In this document: piece by piece, positions 1-7,948 of the stretch
Numbering within the stretch: position 1 is the first letter of the stretch
Layout: the number at the start of each line of letters is the position of its first letter
Assembly (NCBI GenBank): GCA_910576335.1
Contig: CAJTIU010000006.1
Location: 124,001 to 188,000 of the forward strand
DNA length: 64,000 nucleotides
Direction of reading: 5' to 3'
From: Lachnospiraceae bacterium
Lineage (GTDB): Bacteria; Bacillota; Clostridia; Lachnospirales; Lachnospiraceae
Program-made: the position numbers and the translations under genes
Notes under the pieces: model-generated
What the model was told of the DNA's origin: nothing
What the model saw: only the letters and a program-made list of their open reading frames with translations
Database searches by the model: none

Positions 1-230
1 CCTTTGTCACGAAGGGGGATGCTAATGACGGTGAGGATCCTACACCGATTCCGTATGATAATTTTATCGGGAGGGTGACGCTTACGGTGCCTTATATGGG
101 GAAGGTGCTTACGGTGATGACATCCTTCTATGGGAAGATTGCGGCGGCATGTGTCGTTGGACTGGGGGCGGTGCTTAACTTGATAGGCGGGAAGACAAAG
201 AAGTTGGGGACAGGGCAATTTTCACATTAG
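1..230 (+). CDS. Signal peptidase I (SipW/archaeal-like), C-terminal part
   Basis: Only the last 75 codons lie in the window; the frame begins at base 3 and ends at TAG 228-230. The peptide has the conserved region of type I signal peptidases that follows the catalytic site (Lys-Gly-Asp-Ala-Asn, then Asp-Pro-x-Pro-Ile and a hydrophobic Gly-Lys-Val-Leu stretch) and one C-terminal membrane segment, as in the S26B subgroup found in Firmicutes beside SipW-processed surface proteins. The family cleaves signal peptides on the outer face of the membrane. The last nine residues (Leu-Gly-Thr-Gly-Gln-Phe-Ser-His after Lys) are encoded by a palindromic repeat that runs into the gene, so the original stop has probably been replaced. 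The catalytic Ser lies outside the window. Confidence 0.75.
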   Translation, partial: FVTKGDANDGEDPTPIPYDNFIGRVTLTVPYMGKVLTVMTSFYGKIAAACVVGLGAVLNLIGGKTKKLGTGQFSH

Positions 231-283
231 AAGCTCCACTGGAGCTTCTAATGCGCGCTATGGTGAAAATTGCCCCGTCCCAA
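204..283. repeat. GGGGACGGGG palindrome, copy 1, with nested hairpin
   Basis: Left arm 204-225 (ttggggacagggcaatttt...) pairs with 262-283. The centre, 226-252, is expanded by a second inverted repeat (attagaagctcca / tggagcttctaat), so this copy is a stem within a stem. The left arm lies inside the signal peptidase reading frame and supplies its last codons. Confidence 0.85.
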
Positions 284-352
284 ATTGAAAATAGGGTGTC
301 CCTACTTCCTGGTGATGACGTTATCGAAACTGTTAATTATTTTTAATATTTT

Positions 353-385
353 GAAAAACTCTCAATGTTATTGAGAGTTTTTATT
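353..385 (+). terminator. Rho-independent terminator
   Basis: Stem AAACTCTCAAT/ATTGAGAGTTT with a three-base loop, followed by TTTATTC. It is about 120 bases behind the signal peptidase stop and probably ends that transcript. Confidence 0.7.
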
Positions 386-514
386 CTCATCCACCATTTC
401 CGTTAATTCCTCAAGTTTCTTTTGTAAGATTTCCTTGCTGATTAGTTTCAAATATCAATTTCTCTAAACTTTTACAAGACACATTATTCTCAATGGCACA
501 AGCAAAATAAATAC

Positions 515-545
515 AGGGAGCTGTCTATAGGGCAGCCTCTTTTTG
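515..545 (+). terminator. Probable terminator hairpin
   Basis: GAGCTGTC-TATA-GGGCAGCCTC followed by five T. The stem is imperfect. No intact gene is close upstream, so it is probably a leftover of a lost gene. Confidence 0.4.
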
Positions 546-614
546 AACTTCCCATCGTACTATTCCTAGATGAGAACATAACAAAAGGGCCATAAATCTG
601 AACAACGGTGGTAG

Positions 615-961
615 CCTACAACTGTTGATGAGTTTCGGAATGGTTTTGCTTTAGATTGCTCAATAGAAGGATATCATCCTCTAGTAGATAATCTTGCATA
701 TAGTCTTCAATATCTGGAATTTTTAGAAAAAGAGTTTTCAGAATTAGCCTTATCTAATGTAATTTACACTATGCTTATTAAGAGTTATGTAATCACAAGC
801 TGACACTTGATGAAATGATCAAATGTCTCTCCCATCACCATAAAGCTTTATCAGTTGACCACCTTGTTTATCCAGCCCTTAAAAGATTACGTGATTTAAG
901 GAATCGAATTCATTTGCAGAAAGGCTTTTGCTTATTTAAACATCATATAAGCGCATTGTAA
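615..961 (+). pseudogene. Decayed gene with a HEPN-like C-terminus
   Basis: Two overlapping frames read as one protein. Bases 615 to about 795 give a peptide beginning Pro-Thr-Thr-Val-Asp-Glu-Phe-Arg-Asn-Gly and ending at a TGA. The +1 frame continues from about 790 to TAA 959-961 with Leu-Thr-Leu-Asp-Glu-Met and an Arg-Leu-Arg-Asp-Leu-Arg-Asn-Arg-Ile-His motif. That motif resembles the Arg-x4-His-type end of HEPN-domain proteins. A frameshift near 790 and the missing start show it is dead. The HEPN reading is a guess from one motif; otherwise I do not recognise the family. Confidence 0.4.
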
Positions 962-1050
962 CATCATATCCGGAAAATATAATGAATTTTTCTAAAATAT
1001 GCGTTAGTTTTTTGCACGTAAATTGTACTTACGAGACAATGCAGTAATTC

Positions 1051-1079
1051 TTGTCATGTCCTGGAAAGTGTGCTATTAT
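1051..1079 (+). promoter_or_regulatory. Sigma-A promoter for the Rpn-family gene
   Basis: TTGTCA at 1051-1056, a 17-base spacer, then TATTAT at 1074-1079. The start codon of the next gene is about 160 bases downstream. Confidence 0.5.
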
Positions 1080-1241
1080 ATTAACAAGCAAGTACTCAAA
1101 TATCTATATACTCCGTAATCTGTAATCTCAAAAGTATGTGAATCATTCTTGCTTATTATCCGAAGGTAAAAAGAATATGGCAGGAATGAGGAAAGTCGTA
1201 AGGGGAAATTTCGGTTCCTGTCGGTAAAGGGAGGAAAATGG

Positions 1242-2207
1242 ATGAAAAAGGACATTACGACAAAGAATTTGCTTGAGAACAATGATGTTTTTGCGGATAT
1301 TGCAAATGTGAATCTGTTCGGCGGTGACCCTGTGATTAAACAGGAAGACCTGGAGGAGATGTCGGCTGACACTAGCTATAAGGATCTGGAGGGTGCGCAC
1401 CGCCGGCTGTCCCGCGATATACTGAAGAAAGTAAACAGGCTGGGCGGATGTATTGCTTTCATAGGCTATGAGAACCAAATTGGAATTAATAACGTCATGC
1501 CGGTCCGGGATATGGGATATAACTATACGGTATATGCAAAGCAGATCCAGAATCTTGTGGCAGATAACAGGAAAAATAAGAAGAGCGCATATGCGAAGGT
1601 TCTGCATGACCATCAGAAGCTGATGCCAGTGGCGACATTTGTGCTGTATTATGGGAAGAAGAGATGGAGGAAGCCGTTATCACTGATGGATGTTCTTGAT
1701 ATACCGGGAGAGGACAGGGGAATATGGAGGAGACTTCTTAGTGATTATAGAATAAAGGTAATTCATATGGCGAACCAGCCGGAGGAGATCAGGAAGATGT
1801 ATCAGTCGGACTACAGGGTTATAGCCGATTATCTTGCTTATCATAAAAATGAGAAGAAATTATATGACTGCCTGAGGGAGGACAGAAGGGAGATCATACA
1901 TGTGGAGCAGTTGCTCGATATGCTGTGTGCATTAAGCGGGGACGGACGTTTTGACGAAATCAGGGAAAGATACGTAAACAGTGAAAATAAGGAGGAGTGC
2001 AGGAATATGTGTATGTTATTGGATATGTGTGAAAAAGAAGGAATGGAGAAGGGAATGAAGAAAGGAATGAAAAAGGGTATGAAAAAGGGAATAGCCCTTA
2101 CTAAAAAAGTCTTACAGATGAATGCCCAGGGGAAAAGCAGAGATGAGATTGCAGGAGAATTAAAAGTAAAAGGTACGGTAATAGAAAGAATCTTGGGGAC
2201 GGGGTAA
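1242..2207 (+). CDS. Rpn-family PD-(D/E)XK nuclease / YhgA-like protein
   Basis: 321 residues, start ATG with GGGAGG 7 bases upstream. Layout matches the Rpn/YhgA-like (recombination-promoting nuclease, formerly putative transposase) proteins that are multicopy in Lachnospiraceae. The N-terminal third has the PD-(D/E)XK core, seen here as Ser-Arg-Asp-Ile and later Gly-Tyr-Glu-Asn-Gln-Ile. A helical middle follows. The tail is a low-complexity repeat of Lys-Gly-Met-Lys/Glu (codons at about 2040-2090) before a short helix-turn-helix-like end. The family cleaves DNA and raises recombination in E. coli; the role here is inferred only. The last residues (Leu-Gly-Thr-Gly, stop) come from a palindromic repeat, so the native C-terminus has been altered. 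A second, diverged member lies at 6641. Confidence 0.75.
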   Translation: MKKDITTKNLLENNDVFADIANVNLFGGDPVIKQEDLEEMSADTSYKDLEGAHRRLSRDILKKVNRLGGCIAFIGYENQIGINNVMPVRDMGYNYTVYAKQIQNLVADNRKNKKSAYAKVLHDHQKLMPVATFVLYYGKKRWRKPLSLMDVLDIPGEDRGIWRRLLSDYRIKVIHMANQPEEIRKMYQSDYRVIADYLAYHKNEKKLYDCLREDRREIIHVEQLLDMLCALSGDGRFDEIRERYVNSENKEECRNMCMLLDMCEKEGMEKGMKKGMKKGMKKGIALTKKVLQMNAQGKSRDEIAGELKVKGTVIERILGTG

Positions 2208-2229
2208 AATTAATTTTACCCCGTCCCCG
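2193..2229. repeat. GGGGACGGGG palindrome, copy 2
   Basis: Perfect inverted repeat ttggggacggggtaaaatt / aattttaccccgtcccc. The stop codon of the preceding gene (TAA 2205-2207) lies inside the left arm. Confidence 0.9.
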
Positions 2230-2230
2230 T

Positions 2231-2998
2231 TCAGATCTGCAGTATATTTTCTTTGAGCATGCCTACATCGGGGCAGTTACATACGACTGCGCCCAGTCCT
2301 CTTTTTTCCGGGAATCTGATCAAAGTATCGAATGTTGAGGTCATAGTTTGCTTTTGCCTGTAATACTCATAGCATTTCTGTATCTTCTCACCCTCGGACA
2401 TCTTCTCACCTTCCGGCACATTCTCCTACGGCATGCTCTCCAGCGTATCGTAAAACTTCTCCGCTTTTCCGGTTTCGCTTCCAACCAGCACACATGGATA
2501 ATACTCTTCAACCAGATCAATAAATTCATCATAGTTGGCATTATACGACACAAACTGCTTAAACATCTTCGCAAGGATCGGATAAGTCGTCTCCCCGGGC
2601 GCCGTCTTTTTCTCCTGTCCTATATCTCCCAGCATAACCCACAGAAGGCGCATACAAGCCGTCTTCTGATCCACGCTTGATTCCCTTGTAATCGCATACC
2701 GTTCTGAAAGTGTTACAAGCATCTTTCCATCCCGGGTAACCACATAAGTCTCATACTTATTTAGGGGATTGATTCCCTTGGCATCCTTTTCTTCGGAATT
2801 ATCCGTAGCATCATTCATCGTCTTCCTGTAGGAAACGCCCGCCACGATATTACTCCCGTAAGGTCCTGTGTAAGGTTCTGTCTTTCCGCCCCGGTTCACC
2901 CGGAACAGCTCCTCCGGCTCCGCCGTCACCGTCTCTTTCATGGAAGTATGCCAGTCTGTTATTAAGTATACTGTTAGACCCGCCATTTTTCGTTGCAT
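2231..2998 (-). pseudogene. Unrecognised protein interrupted by an in-frame amber stop
   Basis: On the minus strand an ORF from 2998 runs to TAG 2426-2428. The same frame then stays open for another 64 codons to a stop at 2231, with matching style (Glu-Gly-Glu-Lys repeats and an Asn-Cys-Pro motif near the end). The simplest reading is one gene of about 255 codons with a nonsense mutation. The sequence is soluble with no signal peptide visible; a segment with Tyr-Val-Val-Thr-Arg-Asp-Gly-Lys-Met and a later Tyr-Tyr-Pro-Cys-Val-Leu-Val-Gly is its most distinctive part. It loosely recalls the C-terminal lobe of an extracellular solute-binding protein, but I cannot assign it. The 5' end abuts another gene fragment at about 3000-3014, so the start is probably missing too. 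Confidence 0.45.
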
Positions 2999-3186
2999 AG
3001 CTCTCTTGATCTGCTGCCCCGCTCTATTACAGTGAAATCAGAGGTCTGAACGCGTTTGCATTAGCCGAGAAAGTAGGTATAGACAAAAGTGATGGAACCC
3101 GTTACCTGGGAATACAGGAAGATGGAGGAAGCTATTATGACATTAAAGAGATTCAGACAAAGGATGGCTCTATATCTGCGGAGGAA

Positions 3187-5256
3187 TTGAAAGACGAGAC
3201 AAATGCCAGTAAGGAAATTAGCTGTGATGAAAAATTACGCATCTGCCCCAACTGTGGCAAGAGCCTCGCCATACAGCAGGTATCCCCCAGATTCTTAAAA
3301 CCCGGCACAGTCCGGCAGGGCAAGTTCATCATAGGATACCCGCTGGGCTATGGCGGCTTTGGGAATACCTATGTGGGGTGGAACAAGCTCCTTTTGCGCA
3401 AGATTGCGGTCAAGGAGTTTTACCCTAAGCAGTACATTGGCCGCGGGGAGGACGGCGTCACAGTGACCGTGCCGGATGAGAGCCTGAAGACCAGATTCAG
3501 GAGGGGGCTCCAGCAGTTCCTTGAAGAGGCAAGGAGCGTAGCGGCTCTCCAGGATATCAGGGGAGTGGTGGCGATTTCCAACTTTTTTGAGGAAAACGGA
3601 ACCGGATATATCGTGATGGAGTACCTTGAGGGAATGGATGTAAAGACCATCCTGAAGAAATCCGGGGACAAGAAGGATTATGAGTGGTGCCGGAGGGTGG
3701 TGCTTACCGTGCTCTACACACTCAGGGATATCCATAAGCGCGGCGTACTCCACAGAGACATAGCACCTGACAACATATTTGTAACAGACGAAGGTGTCAT
3801 TAAGCTGATTGATTTCGGAGCGGCGAAGCATGCGTCATCTCTGGCAAATATGAAATCAGAGGTTGTGCTGAAGGTGGGATATGCCCCCATTGAACAGTAC
3901 AGCCGGGAGGCAAAGCAGGGCCCATACACAGATCTCTATGCAGTTGCCGCCCTCTTCTACAGGATGCTGACCGGGCAGAAGCCGATCCCGGCAAATGAGC
4001 GTGCACAGCAGGATTCACTGATTCCGCCGTCTGATATGAATATCAAGGTTCCGGAACAGGCAGAGCTTGGCATCATGGTCTGCCTGAATGTAAAACCGGA
4101 GTACCGGCTCCAGAGCGCGGATGAATTCATGGAGGTCCTAGACGGGAAGAACTTTGTCCCCGTATATGAACCAGAATGGATCCTTCCCCCTGCAGAAGAA
4201 AATAATGAGCTTCTGAGTAAGATCGCCAGGCTTCCTGTAGCGGCGAAGGCTGCCATCTGCTTTGGGTGTATCTGCCTGGTCTGCGGAATCGCTTTTGGAG
4301 TATCTGCAATTGGGCATAACAGTACCCAGAAAGCAGAAAGTGTAAGCAACCCCATTGAGGATGGGAAAGTGCGTCTGAAGGACTACACTGGAAAGTCCTA
4401 CGAGGATGTAATCGAAAGCCTGAAGGCTCAGGGTTTCGGGAATCTGGCAGCGCCCCAGTATGATTTCAGCAGCGAGGCGGAGGGTGTCATTACTGAGCAG
4501 TCGGTTCCGGCATCAGAGATTGTGGATGTTGACAGCGAGCTGGCATTTAAGGTTAGCGGAGGGGATACTTATTATACTATGCCGGACTTTACTAACATGG
4601 CGGAGGCGCAGGTGATACAGTTTTTTACAGACAGAAATTTTGATGTAGAGGTACACGGCGATCCTTATAATATTGATGTCCATATGGCAGCAGGCGCAGG
4701 TGAAAATATGGGGCTTGCAAAAAAGACGGGGAAGATCACTGTAAACTGGTATTTTTCCAAAGATAATGAAAGAGGGATATGCTATGACCAGTCTGTGGCA
4801 GCGGGAGAAAAATACGACAGTACAAAAGAAGCTTCTGTATTCATATCCATAGGCCAGGAGGAGGATGCATTTATAAAGCAGGTTACGGATTTTACAGGGC
4901 TGTCAAAGGAAAAAGCGAAAAAGGTGCTGAAGAAGGCAGGGCTTTCTGAGATTTTCAGCTTAAAATTCAAGGATTCCAAAGTTTATAAGGACGGGATCTC
5001 AGCGGGGCAGGTAAACAGACAGAGTGTTGCCGCAGGGGAAGAGATTAATGTATTAAAAAATAAGGGGAACAGTCAGAAGCTGGTATTGTATATCCAAAAG
5101 GAAAAACAGGTTCCCAAAGAGCCTGAGGATAATGAAGGCGGAGGCCCGGTTAAAAAAGAGCCGGTGCAGGAACCGGTACAACAGCCAGAACCAGCTCCGT
5201 CAGAGCCTGCAGATTTGGGTTCTGAAGACAGTGGTCACCGGAACGAATTGTTCTAA
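3187..5256 (+). CDS. Membrane Ser/Thr protein kinase with zinc ribbon and PASTA repeats
   Basis: 689 residues. Order: zinc-ribbon start (Cys-Pro-Asn-Cys, about 18-25), kinase domain about 40-310, one membrane helix about 350-372, then three PASTA-like repeats about 390-640 and a Pro/Glu-rich tail. The kinase has the Gly-rich loop (Gly-Tyr-Gly-Gly-Phe-Gly), Val-Lys-Glu-Phe, the catalytic His-Arg-Asp-Ile-Ala-Pro-Asp-Asn and Asp-Phe-Gly-Ala-Ala-Lys, so it should be active. PASTA domains bind muropeptides outside the cell in PrkC/PknB relatives. The start is TTG with GGAGGA only 3-4 bases upstream, which is poor; the frame is open back to about 3014 with a peptide unlike a kinase N-terminus, so this may be a rearranged 5' end. 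No PP2C phosphatase gene is adjacent. Confidence 0.8.
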   Translation: MKDETNASKEISCDEKLRICPNCGKSLAIQQVSPRFLKPGTVRQGKFIIGYPLGYGGFGNTYVGWNKLLLRKIAVKEFYPKQYIGRGEDGVTVTVPDESLKTRFRRGLQQFLEEARSVAALQDIRGVVAISNFFEENGTGYIVMEYLEGMDVKTILKKSGDKKDYEWCRRVVLTVLYTLRDIHKRGVLHRDIAPDNIFVTDEGVIKLIDFGAAKHASSLANMKSEVVLKVGYAPIEQYSREAKQGPYTDLYAVAALFYRMLTGQKPIPANERAQQDSLIPPSDMNIKVPEQAELGIMVCLNVKPEYRLQSADEFMEVLDGKNFVPVYEPEWILPPAEENNELLSKIARLPVAAKAAICFGCICLVCGIAFGVSAIGHNSTQKAESVSNPIEDGKVRLKDYTGKSYEDVIESLKAQGFGNLAAPQYDFSSEAEGVITEQSVPASEIVDVDSELAFKVSGGDTYYTMPDFTNMAEAQVIQFFTDRNFDVEVHGDPYNIDVHMAAGAGENMGLAKKTGKITVNWYFSKDNERGICYDQSVAAGEKYDSTKEASVFISIGQEEDAFIKQVTDFTGLSKEKAKKVLKKAGLSEIFSLKFKDSKVYKDGISAGQVNRQSVAAGEEINVLKNKGNSQKLVLYIQKEKQVPKEPEDNEGGGPVKKEPVQEPVQQPEPAPSEPADLGSEDSGHRNELF

Positions 5257-5315
5257 GGTGATTGCCGCTGCGCTTCGTGTCTAAGCAGCAATTTCTAAAG
5301 AGGTGACAACAAATC

Positions 5316-6107
5316 ATGGAGAAAAGATTAGTGAATCCGGACAATCTATGTATGGGCTGTATGGCCGAGCTTGCCCAACCGTATGCCCGGTGTCCCCGTT
5401 GTGGATTAGAGACCAGGAATTACAGGAGGCCGCAGAACAGCCTTCCCCTGTATGAGATCGTAAATGGGAAATATATGAACGGAAGGGTAATCGGCATGCT
5501 TGATATGGAGGGGGCCGAGATCGCGGCCATTACTCATGGAAACTCCCTGGGTTACATGCCGGCAGCAGTCGTGACGCATATCATATACCGTATTGTCTTT
5601 GGCTGGAAAGAGCAGCCGCTTAAGGATATCGTAATGGAAGCCAAAAAGACGGTTCAAAAGATATTCCGGGGAGATAAACATCTGAAGGAGCTTACGGATA
5701 TCATAGATCTTGCAGTCCGGCTTTCTGAAAATCACAAACCGGATCTAGACAATATTAACCGTATAGGCGAAGGATGGGTAGCGGAGGAAACCCTGGGCAT
5801 TGCGCTTTACTGCGCGCTGCGTCATCAGAATGATTTCTCCGCGGGCGTGACCGCCGCAGTCAATCATAAAGGCGACAGCGATTCCACGGGGGCTGTTACT
5901 GGAAATATCCTCGGCGCCCTCCTTGGATTCGGAGCTATAGAAGAGAAGTGGAAAACCAATCTGGAACTGATTGACGTTATTATTGAAATGGCGGACGACC
6001 TGTGTCACGGATGTCAGATGATTGGTTACGACTTCGCTGACCCGGACTGGGACAGGAAATACGTCTGCATGATATGGAGAAAAGAGGGGCTTAAACCTGC
6101 CTGGTAA
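5316..6107 (+). CDS. Zinc ribbon fused to truncated ADP-ribosylglycohydrolase (chimera)
   Basis: 263 residues with a good RBS (AGAGGTGACAAC). Residues 12-30 form a Cys-x2-Cys...Cys-x2-Cys ribbon, followed by Gly-Lys-Tyr-x3-Arg-Val-Ile-Gly, which is how the kinases of this group begin (compare the gene just upstream). At about residue 60 the protein switches to the ADP-ribosylglycohydrolase (DraG) fold: Ile-Thr-His-Gly-Asn-Ser-Leu-Gly, and at about 185 the metal-binding Asn-His-Lys-Gly-Asp-Ser-Asp-Ser-Thr-Gly-Ala. The DraG N-terminus, which carries the other Mg ligands (Thr-Asp-Asp), is absent. I infer a deletion fused the 5' end of a kinase gene to the 3' part of a DraG gene. It is probably inactive as a hydrolase unless complemented. 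Confidence 0.65.
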   Translation: MEKRLVNPDNLCMGCMAELAQPYARCPRCGLETRNYRRPQNSLPLYEIVNGKYMNGRVIGMLDMEGAEIAAITHGNSLGYMPAAVVTHIIYRIVFGWKEQPLKDIVMEAKKTVQKIFRGDKHLKELTDIIDLAVRLSENHKPDLDNINRIGEGWVAEETLGIALYCALRHQNDFSAGVTAAVNHKGDSDSTGAVTGNILGALLGFGAIEEKWKTNLELIDVIIEMADDLCHGCQMIGYDFADPDWDRKYVCMIWRKEGLKPAW

Positions 6108-6640
6108 ATGTAGTTTGCCGCAGCCTGGGGAAACAGGTTCTCGCGGAATGCGCATCTTACGCGCATTCCGGAGTTTCAAAGGGCAGGAATTGTCCTGGTA
6201 ATCTCTATTTTGTTTTTCCATCTTTTGCCCTCGGCTTATATTGTTCGTCTTCTGTCTCAATTTAAAGTCTTAATATAATGTAATTTGGTATAGCCGAAAA
6301 AATTATTTACTTTTTTTCCCATATCTGTTATACTTGCTGTGTGAAATCTTATCGGACATCGTCCTTCTGGAGGTTCGGCAATTCTGGCATTTCGCCACAT
6401 TTCACAGTATCTGTAACCTATTAATAAATATTTGTGACTATTTCAAAACAATTCAGGCAGCTCTATGTATTTACTGCACAAACTGTAAGAAAGTGATTCA
6501 GGAGTGAAAGAATTCCATCGCGGGGCAATTTCCAATGTTTTTTTTCATGTAACAGTAAAGGTATCTGAACTGTTACATTGTTTCGTTTCGTATCGTTACA
6601 GTCATGGATATTTTACAAAAGCAGAAAGGAATTATAATTT
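6108..6640. other. Gene-free stretch with hairpins
   Basis: No gene is supported in these 533 bases. They contain a hairpin at 6144-6170 (CGGAATGCGC/GCGCATTCCG, no T-run), a promoter at 6306-6334, and an inverted repeat ATGTAACAGT (6547-6556) / ACTGTTACAT (6569-6578) some 60-90 bases before the next start codon. The last could be an operator or a leader hairpin. Confidence 0.5.
6306..6334 (+). promoter_or_regulatory. Sigma-A promoter with long leader
   Basis: TTTACT 6306-6311, a 17-base spacer, TATACT 6329-6334. Transcription would begin about 300 bases before the next gene, so the mRNA would carry a long untranslated leader with the inverted repeat at 6547-6578. Confidence 0.45.
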
Positions 6641-7621
6641 ATGACAGAAAAAAGCATACCTAACGGAACCAGGCTGTGGGATGAGATCCTCAAGGCGATT
6701 GTGGATGCCATGCCAGAGCAGCTGTTTCCCCTTTTCAAGGAAGTTTTCGGAAAAGAGTATCCAAAAGGAACCCCGATTATTTTGCTTGCGACGGAATCCT
6801 CTACCTACCAGGAGAATCCGGATGCGCCGCCCAGTTCCCGCCTGTCCGACATTGCACTCCTGGTAAACGGGACAGACTACTATCATCTAGAATGCCAGAT
6901 GCATAATGACCAAGATATGGTGATACGTATGGTTGCCTATGACCTGCACTTTGCCATGCAGCATACGGCTGAGACGGAGCAGGAGGGGAATGGGGTTGTC
7001 ATGCGTTTTCCCCGTTCCGTTGTTATTTATCCGGAAAAGAACAGGAAGATTCCAGAATCTCTGCACTGCCGTATTATTTTCCAGGATGGAAGCGAACACT
7101 TTTATCAGATCCCTACGGTCAGAATCCAGTCTTATTCTTTGGAGGAAATTCATGAAAAACACCTCAACCTGTTTATCCCTTATGTACTGCTCCGCCTGCG
7201 CCCAAGGCTGAGAGATAAAATAAAAAATCCGTTAACAAGAAAGGAATTGACAGAGTTTATTGGTGAAGTTATGATAATATTAGGAAACGAACTGGAGCAG
7301 GGATATCTGACAAGAAAGGAATATGATGATTACGTGAATCTCTTCCGCCGTGCTGCAGAAAAAGTATTTGAAAAACACGATGATTTTCGAAAGGAGGCAG
7401 ATCGTATGACAAAGCCGATTATTGAATTGCCCAGTGTACTTCAAAAACGCCTGTATGAAGAAAACGATGAACTAATAGCCAGGAATAAAGCGTTAATGGC
7501 CGACAACGATGCATTAATGGCCGACAAAAACACCTTGCTTGCAGATCTTGCCGAGAAGGATGCACAGCTTGCCCGAATGAAGGAATTGCTTAAGCACCAT
7601 CATATTCTGGAGTGTGTTTAA
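6641..7621 (+). CDS. Rpn/YhgA-like PD-(D/E)XK protein
   Basis: 326 residues, ATG with AAAGGA 10 bases upstream. The nuclease core is clear at about 65-110: Arg-Leu-Ser-Asp-Ile-Ala-Leu, then Tyr-His-Leu-Glu-Cys-Gln-Met (the D...ExQ pattern of this PD-(D/E)XK clade). A helical region follows. The C-terminus (about 270-315) is a coiled coil with a duplicated Ala-Leu-Met-Ala-Asp-x-Asp motif. The family is tied to DNA cleavage and mobile-gene behaviour. It is diverged from the Rpn gene at 1242 and belongs to a different subfamily, so the two are not a recent duplication. Confidence 0.7.
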   Translation: MTEKSIPNGTRLWDEILKAIVDAMPEQLFPLFKEVFGKEYPKGTPIILLATESSTYQENPDAPPSSRLSDIALLVNGTDYYHLECQMHNDQDMVIRMVAYDLHFAMQHTAETEQEGNGVVMRFPRSVVIYPEKNRKIPESLHCRIIFQDGSEHFYQIPTVRIQSYSLEEIHEKHLNLFIPYVLLRLRPRLRDKIKNPLTRKELTEFIGEVMIILGNELEQGYLTRKEYDDYVNLFRRAAEKVFEKHDDFRKEADRMTKPIIELPSVLQKRLYEENDELIARNKALMADNDALMADKNTLLADLAEKDAQLARMKELLKHHHILECV

Positions 7622-7622
7622 T

Positions 7623-7769
7623 GTTACTATTTACAGACTAACCGTCCGCTCAAAGGAACGCATCCAGCCCATTTAAAAGTCGCTTTCAGCGAGGGGCTGG
7701 ATGCCGAAGACCACCGATTTACTGGCTCGGATGCCGTGCAGCGGAGTGCACGGCCCCGTGAATAGTTAC
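7623..7769. repeat. MITE-like element, 147 bp, terminal inverted repeats
   Basis: Begins GTTACTATTTACAG (7623-7636) and ends CCGTGAATAGTTAC, whose complement is GTAACTATTCACGG. Internal pairings (ccagccc...gggctgg, ccgtgca...tgcacgg) suggest a folded element. Short forms of the same family occur at 38807 and 57627; related longer ones occur at 45108 and 56118. Confidence 0.6.
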
Positions 7770-7806
7770 CCAAATCTTACAGAAATAATGTCAATTATTA
7801 CATTTC

Positions 7807-7835
7807 TTAAAAATCTATATTCATTCCATTATAAT
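7807..7835 (+). promoter_or_regulatory. Probable promoter of the M23 hydrolase gene
   Basis: Consensus TATAAT at 7830-7835; the -35 (TTAAAA, 7807-7812, 17-base spacer) is weak. Confidence 0.4.
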
Positions 7836-7948
7836 ACAATTACAAGATAAAACAATGAAGGGAGGAAAATTAAATATAGAAAGAGCACTCTATAAAAACG
7901 GTTAAAGTGTTGAAGGAGTAAATGATTAAAAAGAAGAAAGGAATGGAT

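Noticed and set aside
2040-2095. Short tandem repeat that could be a CRISPR-like or microsatellite array
   Set aside because: The 12-base units encode the Lys-Gly-Met-Lys tail typical of Rpn-family proteins and have no spacers.
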